Shown here one piece after another: positions 35,036 to 43,593 of a stretch of 64,000 nucleotides of DNA. How positions within the stretch are numbered: position 1 is the stretch's first letter; the number at the start of each line of letters is the position of its first letter. The notes under the pieces were generated by a model. The model was given only the letters and a program-made list of their open reading frames with translations, was not told where the DNA came from and ran no database searches. The position numbers were made by a program, and so were the translations under genes. This stretch comes from Spirosoma validum (lineage in GTDB: Bacteria; Bacteroidota; Bacteroidia; Cytophagales; Spirosomataceae), in contig NZ_JACXAA010000007.1 in NCBI RefSeq assembly GCF_014699035.1, forward strand, positions 1 to 64,000, written 5' to 3'.

Positions 35036-38000
35036 ATGACTCCGCCCCTCGCCTTAGAACTGATTAATAAAGCATACGCCGAAAAATCCACCTTCCTCGA
35101 CCTCGGCAATTGCGGTTTAACTTTTATCCCGGAAGAAATCACCAAACTGGCTTCTTTTTTAAAGGAATTGAATATGGGAAGTTACTACTACAAATTAGAT
35201 CAATACGTTGAAAGTGAAAATGAAGGTGCATCCAATGACTTCTCAAATAGTGAAGTGGATTTTAATATTTTTCAAAAGCTGGCATTAACCGGACTTTTTA
35301 TAAGCAAAATTCACCTTTCCAGTAGCATTATACCACCGGCAACCAATCTCACAAACCTAGTTTCCTTACAGATTGCAGAGAATGCTCTGACTGATGTGCA
35401 GGCCGAGTACATTGGTGCTAATTTCAAAGATCTAAAATCCTTTGATATTTCCCGGAATCAATTATCTGCTCGTGGGGCTCAACATATTGCCAATAATCTC
35501 GAATTTCTCACCTCTCTAAATATTTCCGAGAATCAAGTAACCGATGAGGGGGCTCAATATATTGCCAGTAACCTCAAATCCCTTACCTCTCTAGATATCT
35601 CTTATAACCGGTTGACCGATGAGGGAGTCAAATGTATTACTAATCTCGAAAGCTTAATCGCTTTACAAATTTCATCCAGTAAATTAACTGGTCTGGGAGT
35701 ACAGTATATTACCACCCACTTAAAAAACCTCATCTCTTTAGATATTTCTTTTAATTCACTTACTGACGCAGAGGCTCAGCAGATTGCTCAATATCTCAAA
35801 AACCTGACTAGATTAGACATTTCCAGTAATCAAATTACCGATGAGGGAGCTTTACACATCGCTCATAACCTTAAAGCCCTGACTTACTTACAGATTTCTG
35901 GCAATCATTTGACCGCCAGGAGCGCTCAGGCAATTGCCACCAACCTCAAAAGCTTGAACTCATTGCGGATTTCCGAAAATCAATTAAGGGATAATGGTAT
36001 TGAGTTGTTGGTGAACATGCCGAAACTAACTTTTCTGTTTGCTCGTGACAATAGAACCGATTCAATTCCAGAAACCCTTCTCGACAATATAAAAGCGTTA
36101 CGAGACTATTTTAAAGCTGAACAACTAAACAAATTAGTTGATAATAATTTTGTTAAAGTGATTCTCATGGGAAACACTACGTCGGGTAAAAGTAGTCTGG
36201 CTAATTATTTAGTCGATGGTACATATATTCCTGGAAGGAAAAGCACACACGGTATTCAGCTTTGGAAATGGCATACCGATCCAGAGAATCCCAGGAACGA
36301 TCTGACCGTGAACATATGGGATTTTGGTGGTCAGGATTACTATCACGCCACACATACACTATTCCGAAGTGCGAAAACTCTATTTCTGTTTCTTCACACC
36401 GACGAAGAAAGCCATAAACAAAGTAAGCCCGAAGAAAATCAATATTTAAAGGAGGAATATTGGCTGGCAAATATTCAGTCGCTGGCGGGCGAACGAAGCT
36501 TTGCCTGGTTTATACAGTCAAAGTACGAACCCGATTTCACAGGAACGTCAGTCGAGCGCATATTTCTGAACGCGGAAACGGCAAAAAAACTCGTCCGAAA
36601 TCAGTTTGCTATATCCGTAAAAAAAACATCTGAGAATGATCTTGATTCTTTTCGCAGTTTTACCTACTTCCGCGAAAGTCTGAAGACCGAATTGCAGAAG
36701 CTTGCTACAGAGAAATTACAGGCCAGCTGGGTTGAGATTCGTGACCAACACCTGGTTGAGTGGCGCAAAAACAAAGCAGATCTTTGCATGACAAAAAAGA
36801 TGTTCTGGAAAAAATGTCAGAAGGCTGTGGCGGATGGTCCATTTCAGAATGATTTTAGTGAAAAGCCCGAGGTATTTCTGAAATATCTTCGGGACTGTGG
36901 TGAGATTGTGTGGTTTGAAAACAACGCCGAATTAAAAGATCAGCTTTACTTGAGCGTGGATGAATTAACAACGGAATTATTCAAACTGCTGAACAAAGAG
37001 TATATCGATCAGCAGGGCAGTTTTACGTTATCCGCTTTAACAACAGTTGATCAAAAAGCCCTTGCCGATTATCTGAAAATTCTGCTGGAGTTTAAATTGA
37101 TTTTCCGGAAAATAAATACGACTGATACGTTTGTAGTCCCACAGTATTTGCCGGAAAATCCATACACTATCCATTTTCAGCAACTGATTCAAATAGCCTA
37201 CGCAATCAGGTTTGCTTACTTACCGCGTTCGCTGGTTACGCAGTTCCTGGTTACCTACGCCAATGTGGAAGGAAGTTATTACTGGCGCTACGGAGCTTTT
37301 TTTAGAAAAGGGAGTTTTCGGTTGTTTGTCCAGATGGATGCCTATCAACAAACGGTAGCCATCCACGTCAGCGACGGCCCAACCCGCGAAAAGTATAGTA
37401 TTCTTAAAGACCTTTTTGAGTTTTTTACGCAGCCAGAACGGAACGAACTGAATCGTCCTGGCAGTATGCCCCTCAGTAAGAACAGAGTAATGCCATCCGA
37501 ACGTTTTTTTCTTTCTGATGGCGCCAGGAAAACAATTCAACTTTCGTCGGATGGCGTAGAATTCGTTACCATCACCAATCTTGAAGAAGCCATTTTAAAT
37601 AAGATCACCAAAGTAAAAAGTGCAACTGGTAACTACCTAACGATTAGCCCCGTCATGCACCAGTTACTGGTTAGTCAGGCGCAAATTCCCAAGAAAATAT
37701 TTCTCTCCTACGCCCATAAAGACGAACTATACAAGAAAGAACTGGATACCCATTTTGCCGCATTAAAACGTAGCGGTTTGGTCGAAACCTGGCAGGATCG
37801 GGAAATCCTGGCGGGCGACGACTGGGATAAGGTGATCAAGGAAGCTATCCAACATTCTGATATTGTGCTGCTGCTGCTCAGCCCGGATTTTATGGCTTCC
37901 GACTACATCTGGAACACCGAATTACCTGCGGCTAAAGAACATGGCACGGAGATCATACCCCTATTTATACGACCTTGTGATTTCGAAGAAACTCAGTTTG

Positions 38001-38158
38001 CTATTTATAAACAGCAAGGATTACCCGGCTACGAAGGCCCGAAGACTGATTTGGACAAGGCCAAAACGCGTTGGATCGTCAGTTCTGACTTTCCAAACCG
38101 AGACGAAGGCTATCTGAAAATCGTAGAAGGTGTAAAAGCCAAACTAAAAACGCCCTAA
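35036..38158 (+). CDS. LRR-Roc-COR-TIR protein (Roco family)
   Basis: A 1040-residue protein. N-terminal leucine-rich repeats of the ribonuclease-inhibitor type (about residues 100-340) carry the unit LxSLDISxNxLTDEGA in about nine copies. A Roc GTPase follows with P-loop GNTTSGKSS (379-387) and switch II DFGGQ (429-433). The usual NKxD motif is replaced by a weak QSKYEPD. A COR-like region extends to about residue 870, and the TIR domain runs from about 886 to the end, with KKIFLSYAHKDEL and ETWQDREILAGDDW. Roco proteins combine GTPase switching with dimerisation; the TIR is a probable NADase output. The LRR part is A/T-richer than the rest. The gene stands alone after a terminator-like hairpin. 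Confidence 0.9.
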   Translation: MTPPLALELINKAYAEKSTFLDLGNCGLTFIPEEITKLASFLKELNMGSYYYKLDQYVESENEGASNDFSNSEVDFNIFQKLALTGLFISKIHLSSSIIPPATNLTNLVSLQIAENALTDVQAEYIGANFKDLKSFDISRNQLSARGAQHIANNLEFLTSLNISENQVTDEGAQYIASNLKSLTSLDISYNRLTDEGVKCITNLESLIALQISSSKLTGLGVQYITTHLKNLISLDISFNSLTDAEAQQIAQYLKNLTRLDISSNQITDEGALHIAHNLKALTYLQISGNHLTARSAQAIATNLKSLNSLRISENQLRDNGIELLVNMPKLTFLFARDNRTDSIPETLLDNIKALRDYFKAEQLNKLVDNNFVKVILMGNTTSGKSSLANYLVDGTYIPGRKSTHGIQLWKWHTDPENPRNDLTVNIWDFGGQDYYHATHTLFRSAKTLFLFLHTDEESHKQSKPEENQYLKEEYWLANIQSLAGERSFAWFIQSKYEPDFTGTSVERIFLNAETAKKLVRNQFAISVKKTSENDLDSFRSFTYFRESLKTELQKLATEKLQASWVEIRDQHLVEWRKNKADLCMTKKMFWKKCQKAVADGPFQNDFSEKPEVFLKYLRDCGEIVWFENNAELKDQLYLSVDELTTELFKLLNKEYIDQQGSFTLSALTTVDQKALADYLKILLEFKLIFRKINTTDTFVVPQYLPENPYTIHFQQLIQIAYAIRFAYLPRSLVTQFLVTYANVEGSYYWRYGAFFRKGSFRLFVQMDAYQQTVAIHVSDGPTREKYSILKDLFEFFTQPERNELNRPGSMPLSKNRVMPSERFFLSDGARKTIQLSSDGVEFVTITNLEEAILNKITKVKSATGNYLTISPVMHQLLVSQAQIPKKIFLSYAHKDELYKKELDTHFAALKRSGLVETWQDREILAGDDWDKVIKEAIQHSDIVLLLLSPDFMASDYIWNTELPAAKEHGTEIIPLFIRPCDFEETQFAIYKQQGLPGYEGPKTDLDKAKTRWIVSSDFPNRDEGYLKIVEGVKAKLKTP

Positions 38159-38173
38159 TTTTCGGTTTGCGGG

Positions 38174-39103
38174 TTACTGCTTGAACTGGCTCAGTAGATA
38201 ATCGTAAAAATAACCCGTGTTCACGTCCGTTGCGATTTTTACTACATAGCCCTGGTCATCCAGATACGTTTGTCCGGCGTTGGGTGGTCGGGTGCTTACG
38301 TTGGCTTTCACGAGTTCAGTCGTGAAGTAGTCGGGCATGGCCAAGTAACTGGTCGCCAGAATGTCCCACATGAAATACGTGTAGTGATAACTCGGGATCG
38401 TATCGAGGGTCAAGGCCCAGAGCTGCCCGGTCAGATTCGACAGCTTGTAATCAATCTGCGTCGCTAACGTCGAGAGAAATTGCTTCGTGACGGGTACGTG
38501 ATTCGTTACGTCCAGCGGGATAAGTGTTAACGGTAGTTCGTATGATACCAGCTTCTGCGAGCTGACCGGGTCCCAGAATACGTTCCATTCGGCTGAGCCA
38601 TCGTGCTGGTACGTCTGCACGTTTCCGGTAGTTCGGAATGCCCCCGCCATCCAGACGATCTCGTCAATTTTACCTTTCAGTTCCGGTGCTTTTTCCAACG
38701 CCAGTACCAGGTTTGAACACGGCCCCGTCATTAAAACTGTTACTTTCTCCTTAGCTGCTGACAGCCTGTCGATGATCAGCTCGGGCGCACTCGGGTACGC
38801 ATACGGGTCCGGCGATTTCGGCAGATTGATCAGCATGGGTAACGCATTGATGATCTCGGGTCGCGCCCGCCATTCGCTTGGGAAGGCGTTGATACCGTAA
38901 TAATCACCTCGGCCTAGCGGAATTTCTTCCTTGCCCATCAATTGAAGCAGCTTATAGGTCGATTCGAGAGCGGGTTCGATGTAACAGTCAGCGGGCGTTA
39001 CCGTAACGCCGATCAGTTCAGCATCAGGCATGGTCAGCACGAGCAGTTGCGACAATAAATCGTCGATGGCTCCGTCGTGATCCATTAAAATACGTTTAGG
39101 CAT
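38174..39103 (-). CDS. nucleoside hydrolase
   Basis: A 309-residue inosine-uridine-preferring-type nucleoside hydrolase. The N-terminal Ca2+-binding signature is DHDGAIDDL, in the place of the DTDxGxDD motif. TGPCSNLVLAL, MAGAF and the C-terminal active-site stretch near YFMWDILA are also visible. No signal peptide is present, so it is cytoplasmic and would cleave ribonucleosides or related N-glycosides. It is the last gene of a unit with the metallo-beta-lactamase gene (38 bases upstream) and the CocE gene. The DHDG variant, with H in place of the usual T, is unusual and may alter substrate choice. Confidence 0.88.
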   Translation of the reverse strand: MPKRILMDHDGAIDDLLSQLLVLTMPDAELIGVTVTPADCYIEPALESTYKLLQLMGKEEIPLGRGDYYGINAFPSEWRARPEIINALPMLINLPKSPDPYAYPSAPELIIDRLSAAKEKVTVLMTGPCSNLVLALEKAPELKGKIDEIVWMAGAFRTTGNVQTYQHDGSAEWNVFWDPVSSQKLVSYELPLTLIPLDVTNHVPVTKQFLSTLATQIDYKLSNLTGQLWALTLDTIPSYHYTYFMWDILATSYLAMPDYFTTELVKANVSTRPPNAGQTYLDDQGYVVKIATDVNTGYFYDYLLSQFKQ

Positions 39104-39141
39104 GTGTATAATGTACGTTTTGTAAGTGGTGTGCCCGATGG

Positions 39142-39891
39142 TTACTTTTTGGTAGCCAGATAGTTATCAATCAGCTTCAGCGTGTGGTCTAATGATTTAA
39201 CATCGCTCCATTCTTCATGGCCGGGAACGATAATTCGGGCTTTGCCAAACTGAGTTTTTACGTTCCGAATCGTATTACCCCACTCGGACAGATTGGCATC
39301 GCCAAGGAATCCCATTCCAAAAGCTGCGACACTTTTAACCAAACAGCCGCCATGTAAAATCTGCTGATTCGGCAGATAAACGACAATGTTGTCTCTCGTG
39401 TGGCCTTCGCCTGGAAAATAGCAGCGAATCGGTTCTCCACCAATGGTAAATGTGGTATCGGATGGTAAAATGCCCTCGGGTGCTGGATAGCCTTCTTTAA
39501 CCGAATTTTTCGCTGTCAGGGGCGTGCTGACGACTCGAACTCGCGCTTTACGAAGTGCACCCGTACCGCCCACACGGTCGCCATGTGCGTGTGTAGCGAT
39601 GCAAAGTCGAACAGGTTGGTGTAAGTTATCCTTTACCCACTGGAGTATTTGCTGAGTATTATCAGCGACGGAGTCAGTATCCCACCCCGTATCAACGAGC
39701 ACAACACCATCATCGGTCTTAATAATCAGCCCATTAGAAGGCACTGCTTCGTTTTGGTAAAGACCGTACGTAGTGTGTACGTACACCCGCTCGTTGAGGG
39801 GCGTAACCATGAGTTTAGGCTTTTGCACCGACTGAGCAAAAGCTACGTAGCCGATAAAAAAGCTAAGTAAAAGCGTAACTGGAAATCGCAT
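39142..39891 (-). CDS. subclass B1 metallo-beta-lactamase
   Basis: A 249-residue secreted zinc hydrolase with a Sec signal (VTLLLSFFIGYVAFAQ). All six subclass B1 zinc ligands can be placed: H101, H103 and H164 for the first zinc, and D105, C183 and H225 for the second, in THAHGDRVGG, GEGHTRDN, LHGGCLVKS and VPGHEEW. B1 enzymes hydrolyse most beta-lactams including carbapenems. Activity has not been shown here. It follows the CocE gene by 16 bases and is followed by the nucleoside hydrolase gene, so the three are probably one operon. Environmental B1 enzymes are frequent in Bacteroidota. Confidence 0.9.
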   Translation of the reverse strand: MRFPVTLLLSFFIGYVAFAQSVQKPKLMVTPLNERVYVHTTYGLYQNEAVPSNGLIIKTDDGVVLVDTGWDTDSVADNTQQILQWVKDNLHQPVRLCIATHAHGDRVGGTGALRKARVRVVSTPLTAKNSVKEGYPAPEGILPSDTTFTIGGEPIRCYFPGEGHTRDNIVVYLPNQQILHGGCLVKSVAAFGMGFLGDANLSEWGNTIRNVKTQFGKARIIVPGHEEWSDVKSLDHTLKLIDNYLATKK

Positions 39892-39907
39892 AGACGGATA
39901 AAAATGG

Positions 39908-41806
39908 TTAGTTCAATACACCAACTTTCAGGAAACTTGCGCCCGATTTTCCGTGATAAACCCGGTGCGTGGCTTTCTGATAATCTGATTCTTTGGCGCT
40001 GAAGACGGGCACAAACGTCTGCGGATTCCGATCGGCCAGCGGGAAACACGTACTCTGCACCTGTACCATCAGGCGGTGGCCTTTTTTAAACGTATGCAGT
40101 ACGTCCTGTAATTCGATCGGCACTTGCGTTGGCTGATTGGGTGTAAAGGCTTCGGGTTTGCTGGTATTGTTCCGATAACGCCCCCGCATGATTTCACTAC
40201 GTACCAGTTGCTGATAATCGCCATACACGACGTCTGGTTTTTTCGGATTCTCCGGTGCATCGGATGGGTATACGTCAATAACTTTTATCATCCAGTCGGC
40301 GTCCGTTCCCGTAGTCGATACAGTGAGTTGGGCTACGATCGGCCCGGCCAGGGTTAAATCGTCGGTGAGCACATCGGTCTGGAAAGTCAGTACGTCGGGT
40401 CGTGAGGAGGCAAATCGCTGATCTTCGACCATGTAATCGGCGGAAAAACCATCGTTGATTTTGCTCGAAAATGGAACGGGATGCGCCGGATCAGACGGAA
40501 ATTCCGAGAAAGTAGCTCCGGTTGTCGATGCCGAAAAGCCAAGTTTACCATTGGCCTGCAAATACAACTGTTTTTGCACGGTTCCCTTCGGCGGATACGT
40601 ATCGAACGAACGCCAGCGGTTAGTGCCGGTCTCGAATAACGTTGCTTCGGGTAGTGCTAATGGTGTCGTCTCGTTAAAGAGATAATGTTTGAAGAATTTC
40701 GCTTCGATGGTTTCCTGGTAATACGGCGACGTCTGCGAACCAAAATCCAGATCAGCTAAGGTTTGCCCCGACTGTCTGGCCCAGCCCCCATGTACCCACG
40801 GCCCCACGACGAAGATGTTCTGAATACCGGGATTCTGCTTCTCGATGGCTTTGTACGTGTTGAACGTACCGTACAGATCCTGCTCATCGTACCAGCCTCC
40901 GACAACCATGACGGCGTGTTTGATGCCTTTCAGGTGTGGCAGGATATTCCGTTTTTTCCAGTGATCGTCGTAATCCGGATGTTCAAAATTCTCGTGGTAA
41001 TACGTATTCCGGCCTTTGTAATACTGACTCTCGGAATTAGCCGTTGGCCCCATGTTCAGGTAAAAATGATAGCCGTCGGGATCGTTGATCTCGAACAGGG
41101 GCGTTGGCCGCTGCTTCGTCGGTCCCTTTTGTTCCTGAAAACCCGTATAGAAACCAAAGTTGGCGGCAATCTGGAAAGCGCCGTTATGAAACGCATCGTC
41201 GCGCCAGAGGTCGGCCATGGGCGCCTGCGGAGAAGACGCTTTCAGAGCCGGATGTCCCGACACTGACCCCGCCGACGTAAAGAAGCCGGGGTAGCTAATG
41301 CCCCATTGTCCTACGTTCCCGTTATGATTCGATATGTTCTTCAGCAGCCAGTCGATCGTGTCATACGTATCGGATGCTTCGTCATGATCGGTTTTACTTT
41401 TTTTATTGTCAACATGCGGAGTCATCTCAACAAACGTACCTTCCGACGCCCAACGACCACGAACATCCTGATAAACAACAATGTAGTTATCCCGTAGCAT
41501 AAACGCATTCGGACCAATACGCGGACGAAACTGATCCGGTCCGTACGGGCGGCAGCTATATGGTGTTCGCTGCATAATGATCGGGTGCTTTACCGACTGA
41601 TCTTTGGGCGCATAGATCTGCGTGAACAGTTTAGTGCCGTCGCGCATGGGCACCATGAATTCAGTTTTTTGATACTTTTCCCGGGTATATGCCGAATCCT
41701 GAGCGAACGTATTGGGATACGGGTTGGTAGACGTAGCGGGCTGGGCGACCGCCAGCATTGGCATTAGTAACAGAGCAATGGCTACTTTTGAGAAGTTGGT
41801 TGGCAT
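39908..41806 (-). CDS. CocE/NonD-family hydrolase, alpha-amino-acid ester hydrolase-like
   Basis: A 632-residue secreted hydrolase with signal peptide (VAIALLLMPMLAVAQ). The alpha/beta hydrolase core shows MRDGTKLFTQIYAP, the nucleophile S171 in WGISYPGF, the acid in GGWYDEQDLYG and the catalytic histidine in GPWVHGGW. The tail is the jelly-roll domain typical of X-Pro dipeptidyl-peptidases and alpha-amino-acid ester hydrolases. The GWYDEQD and GPWxHGGW blocks fit the amino-acid ester hydrolases, which acylate or deacylate beta-lactam nuclei, better than X-Pro peptidases. It heads an operon with the B1 beta-lactamase. The true substrate is not known. Confidence 0.85.
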   Translation of the reverse strand: MPTNFSKVAIALLLMPMLAVAQPATSTNPYPNTFAQDSAYTREKYQKTEFMVPMRDGTKLFTQIYAPKDQSVKHPIIMQRTPYSCRPYGPDQFRPRIGPNAFMLRDNYIVVYQDVRGRWASEGTFVEMTPHVDNKKSKTDHDEASDTYDTIDWLLKNISNHNGNVGQWGISYPGFFTSAGSVSGHPALKASSPQAPMADLWRDDAFHNGAFQIAANFGFYTGFQEQKGPTKQRPTPLFEINDPDGYHFYLNMGPTANSESQYYKGRNTYYHENFEHPDYDDHWKKRNILPHLKGIKHAVMVVGGWYDEQDLYGTFNTYKAIEKQNPGIQNIFVVGPWVHGGWARQSGQTLADLDFGSQTSPYYQETIEAKFFKHYLFNETTPLALPEATLFETGTNRWRSFDTYPPKGTVQKQLYLQANGKLGFSASTTGATFSEFPSDPAHPVPFSSKINDGFSADYMVEDQRFASSRPDVLTFQTDVLTDDLTLAGPIVAQLTVSTTGTDADWMIKVIDVYPSDAPENPKKPDVVYGDYQQLVRSEIMRGRYRNNTSKPEAFTPNQPTQVPIELQDVLHTFKKGHRLMVQVQSTCFPLADRNPQTFVPVFSAKESDYQKATHRVYHGKSGASFLKVGVLN

Positions 41807-41906
41807 GAAGTTGATTTAGATAATCCGTACAAATTAATGGGTAATTAATTTACATTGAGTCGCAATTTTACAAAACCCAACTAGAAAGAAATCGAATCAT
41901 AAAACG

Positions 41907-43013
41907 ATGGCTAGGAAATATACATCCCTTCTTGTTGTACTGATTGGTTACTGTCAGTTTGTATGGGCCCAGTCTCCCCCATTACGTACTAAGTCAAGTG
42001 AGGTAGACACCGTATTTCTGCCGATCATCCAGTACTTCGCCAACACTCGAAGGGAACTACGCGATACGACTACGTATCCGCTGCCAACTTTGTACGAAAG
42101 TCAATATTATACGCTCAAATTAGCCCATTCGGCCCTGCATTGGTCTAAACACAAACGTAGTGTACACAACCCGTTCGGCGATGACAAATACCCGCTTTCT
42201 TATTCGGTACTGTACAAAGGCTGTTTGGTCAGTCTGTTTTCGCCGGGCTTCTTTGCCTGCTACAATAGTGCAAACTGGACACGTAACAAGGTTTTAGAAA
42301 AACAGCTTAATGCCAAACGGTTTCACTATCACTGGTTAATTAACGGGCAGTTGATTGGTTTGTCCGGGGGACGCTATTGGGTATTTACTGATCAGATTGG
42401 GTGGACGCTTTACCTGAATCCTGTTCCATTCGGAAAACAACCAAAATTATTCGAAGACTCGAAGTATCTAGCCTATAGCAATTGTAAAGGGGAATTTGGC
42501 GGTACGATATTCTTTTACGAGAAACAGAGCCGAAAAATTCATAGCACACAAGCCGTCTGTGCGAATTGGGTTTATCATACTCAGGATGGGTATCATGTCT
42601 TATCCAATCTGGGCCATATGATCGGCAGTGCAGACGAACAGGTCATTCAGGACCCTGGACGGCTACCTTCTCCCGAACCGAAAAATGCAAAACCTGGTGC
42701 CCCCGATTTAACGGTCACCAAACTTCAATTTGATCTGACTGGTATTCAACTGTTTGGTGGCTTCCTCCTTCAAAACAAAGCGGTCTACTTAACACTCGTG
42801 GGTAATGGAACGTGTTTAGCAACGCTGTCTGGAAAAACCTTCACAATTATCGATCCTTTGTTCGACTCGGAGATTTATACACATAATCCCGTTAGCACTA
42901 CATATGGCGAAATAACTGTCATTAATCTTGATTTCTACGGACTAGGCCGAGAGCACGAAGTGCAATGCTTAGTTATCCGAAATGGGCACGTAGAATTGAT
43001 ACAATGGATTTAA
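41907..43013 (+). CDS. secreted protein of unknown function
   Basis: A 368-residue protein with a clear Sec signal (SLLVVLIGYCQFVWAQ). The mature sequence is rich in aromatic residues and beta-strand pattern, with several Trp, Tyr and Gly-rich turns (WLINGQLIGLSGGRYWVF) and no recognised domain. It may be a periplasmic or surface beta-structure. It is divergent from the CocE operon with a 100-base gap and convergent with the DinB gene four bases away. I do not assign a function. Confidence 0.7.
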   Translation: MARKYTSLLVVLIGYCQFVWAQSPPLRTKSSEVDTVFLPIIQYFANTRRELRDTTTYPLPTLYESQYYTLKLAHSALHWSKHKRSVHNPFGDDKYPLSYSVLYKGCLVSLFSPGFFACYNSANWTRNKVLEKQLNAKRFHYHWLINGQLIGLSGGRYWVFTDQIGWTLYLNPVPFGKQPKLFEDSKYLAYSNCKGEFGGTIFFYEKQSRKIHSTQAVCANWVYHTQDGYHVLSNLGHMIGSADEQVIQDPGRLPSPEPKNAKPGAPDLTVTKLQFDLTGIQLFGGFLLQNKAVYLTLVGNGTCLATLSGKTFTIIDPLFDSEIYTHNPVSTTYGEITVINLDFYGLGREHEVQCLVIRNGHVELIQWI

Positions 43014-43017
43014 CGGA

Positions 43018-43521
43018 TCAGCTTTTCCAGGCGCCCAATAACCGGCGAATGAGAATGATTTCACCGATATGATACGCAGTGTGGTCGGCAATAAGCAGTG
43101 CTTCGCGGAGTAGATTTTGGCCATCGCCATGCGAAAGCGGTTCGTATAAGTCGCGTTGCGGATCGTTGAGCAACGTAATGAACGCATCACGATCCTGCCG
43201 AATCTGAGTCAACGCCTGCTGCCATTTAGCCTCATCAGCTGGTGCTATTTCGCTGGGCCAGTAGCCTTTCGGCCAGGGTGGCGACTGATGTGAGGCATCC
43301 CGCGAAAATTCGAGAATGTCCCATTGAACGATTCGTATGTGATCGACCAGTTGCCAGATACTGTAAGGCAACTTATCCGGGATTACGCCCCGTAGTTCGG
43401 CGGGCAACTCCTTTATCGCGGCTTCAAACGGCTGATGCGCGTTTCCGCTGGTTAACAAATCGATGAGTTGCCTGCGAACGGCATCGTTAACAGCGGCAAC
43501 GGATTGATCGGACTGGGCCAT
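43018..43521 (-). CDS. DinB-family protein
   Basis: A 167-residue four-helix DinB/YfiT-like protein. A metal-binding histidine is seen in QLVDHIRI, and the second pair in the C-terminal helix in ADHTAYHIGEI. Members of this large family are metal-dependent and include thiol transferases and proteins of unknown activity. The start is ATG 43521 (MAQSDQS); earlier codons are an unconserved tail. It is convergent with the preceding secreted protein gene and co-directional with the M20 gene, 72 bases away. The 72-base gap separates it from the M20 peptidase gene, on the same strand, so they may be one unit. Confidence 0.8.
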   Translation of the reverse strand: MAQSDQSVAAVNDAVRRQLIDLLTSGNAHQPFEAAIKELPAELRGVIPDKLPYSIWQLVDHIRIVQWDILEFSRDASHQSPPWPKGYWPSEIAPADEAKWQQALTQIRQDRDAFITLLNDPQRDLYEPLSHGDGQNLLREALLIADHTAYHIGEIILIRRLLGAWKS

Positions 43522-43593
43522 GATACGTAGTGGTGTTCGCTTACATAACAACCAACTCGGCGATAGGTTAGGGCAGTTACCCATTATTCCAAA

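Noticed and set aside
17951..38158. Prophage or transposon carrying the effector cluster
   Set aside because: No integrase, transposase, phage structural gene, tRNA edge or attachment repeat was found.
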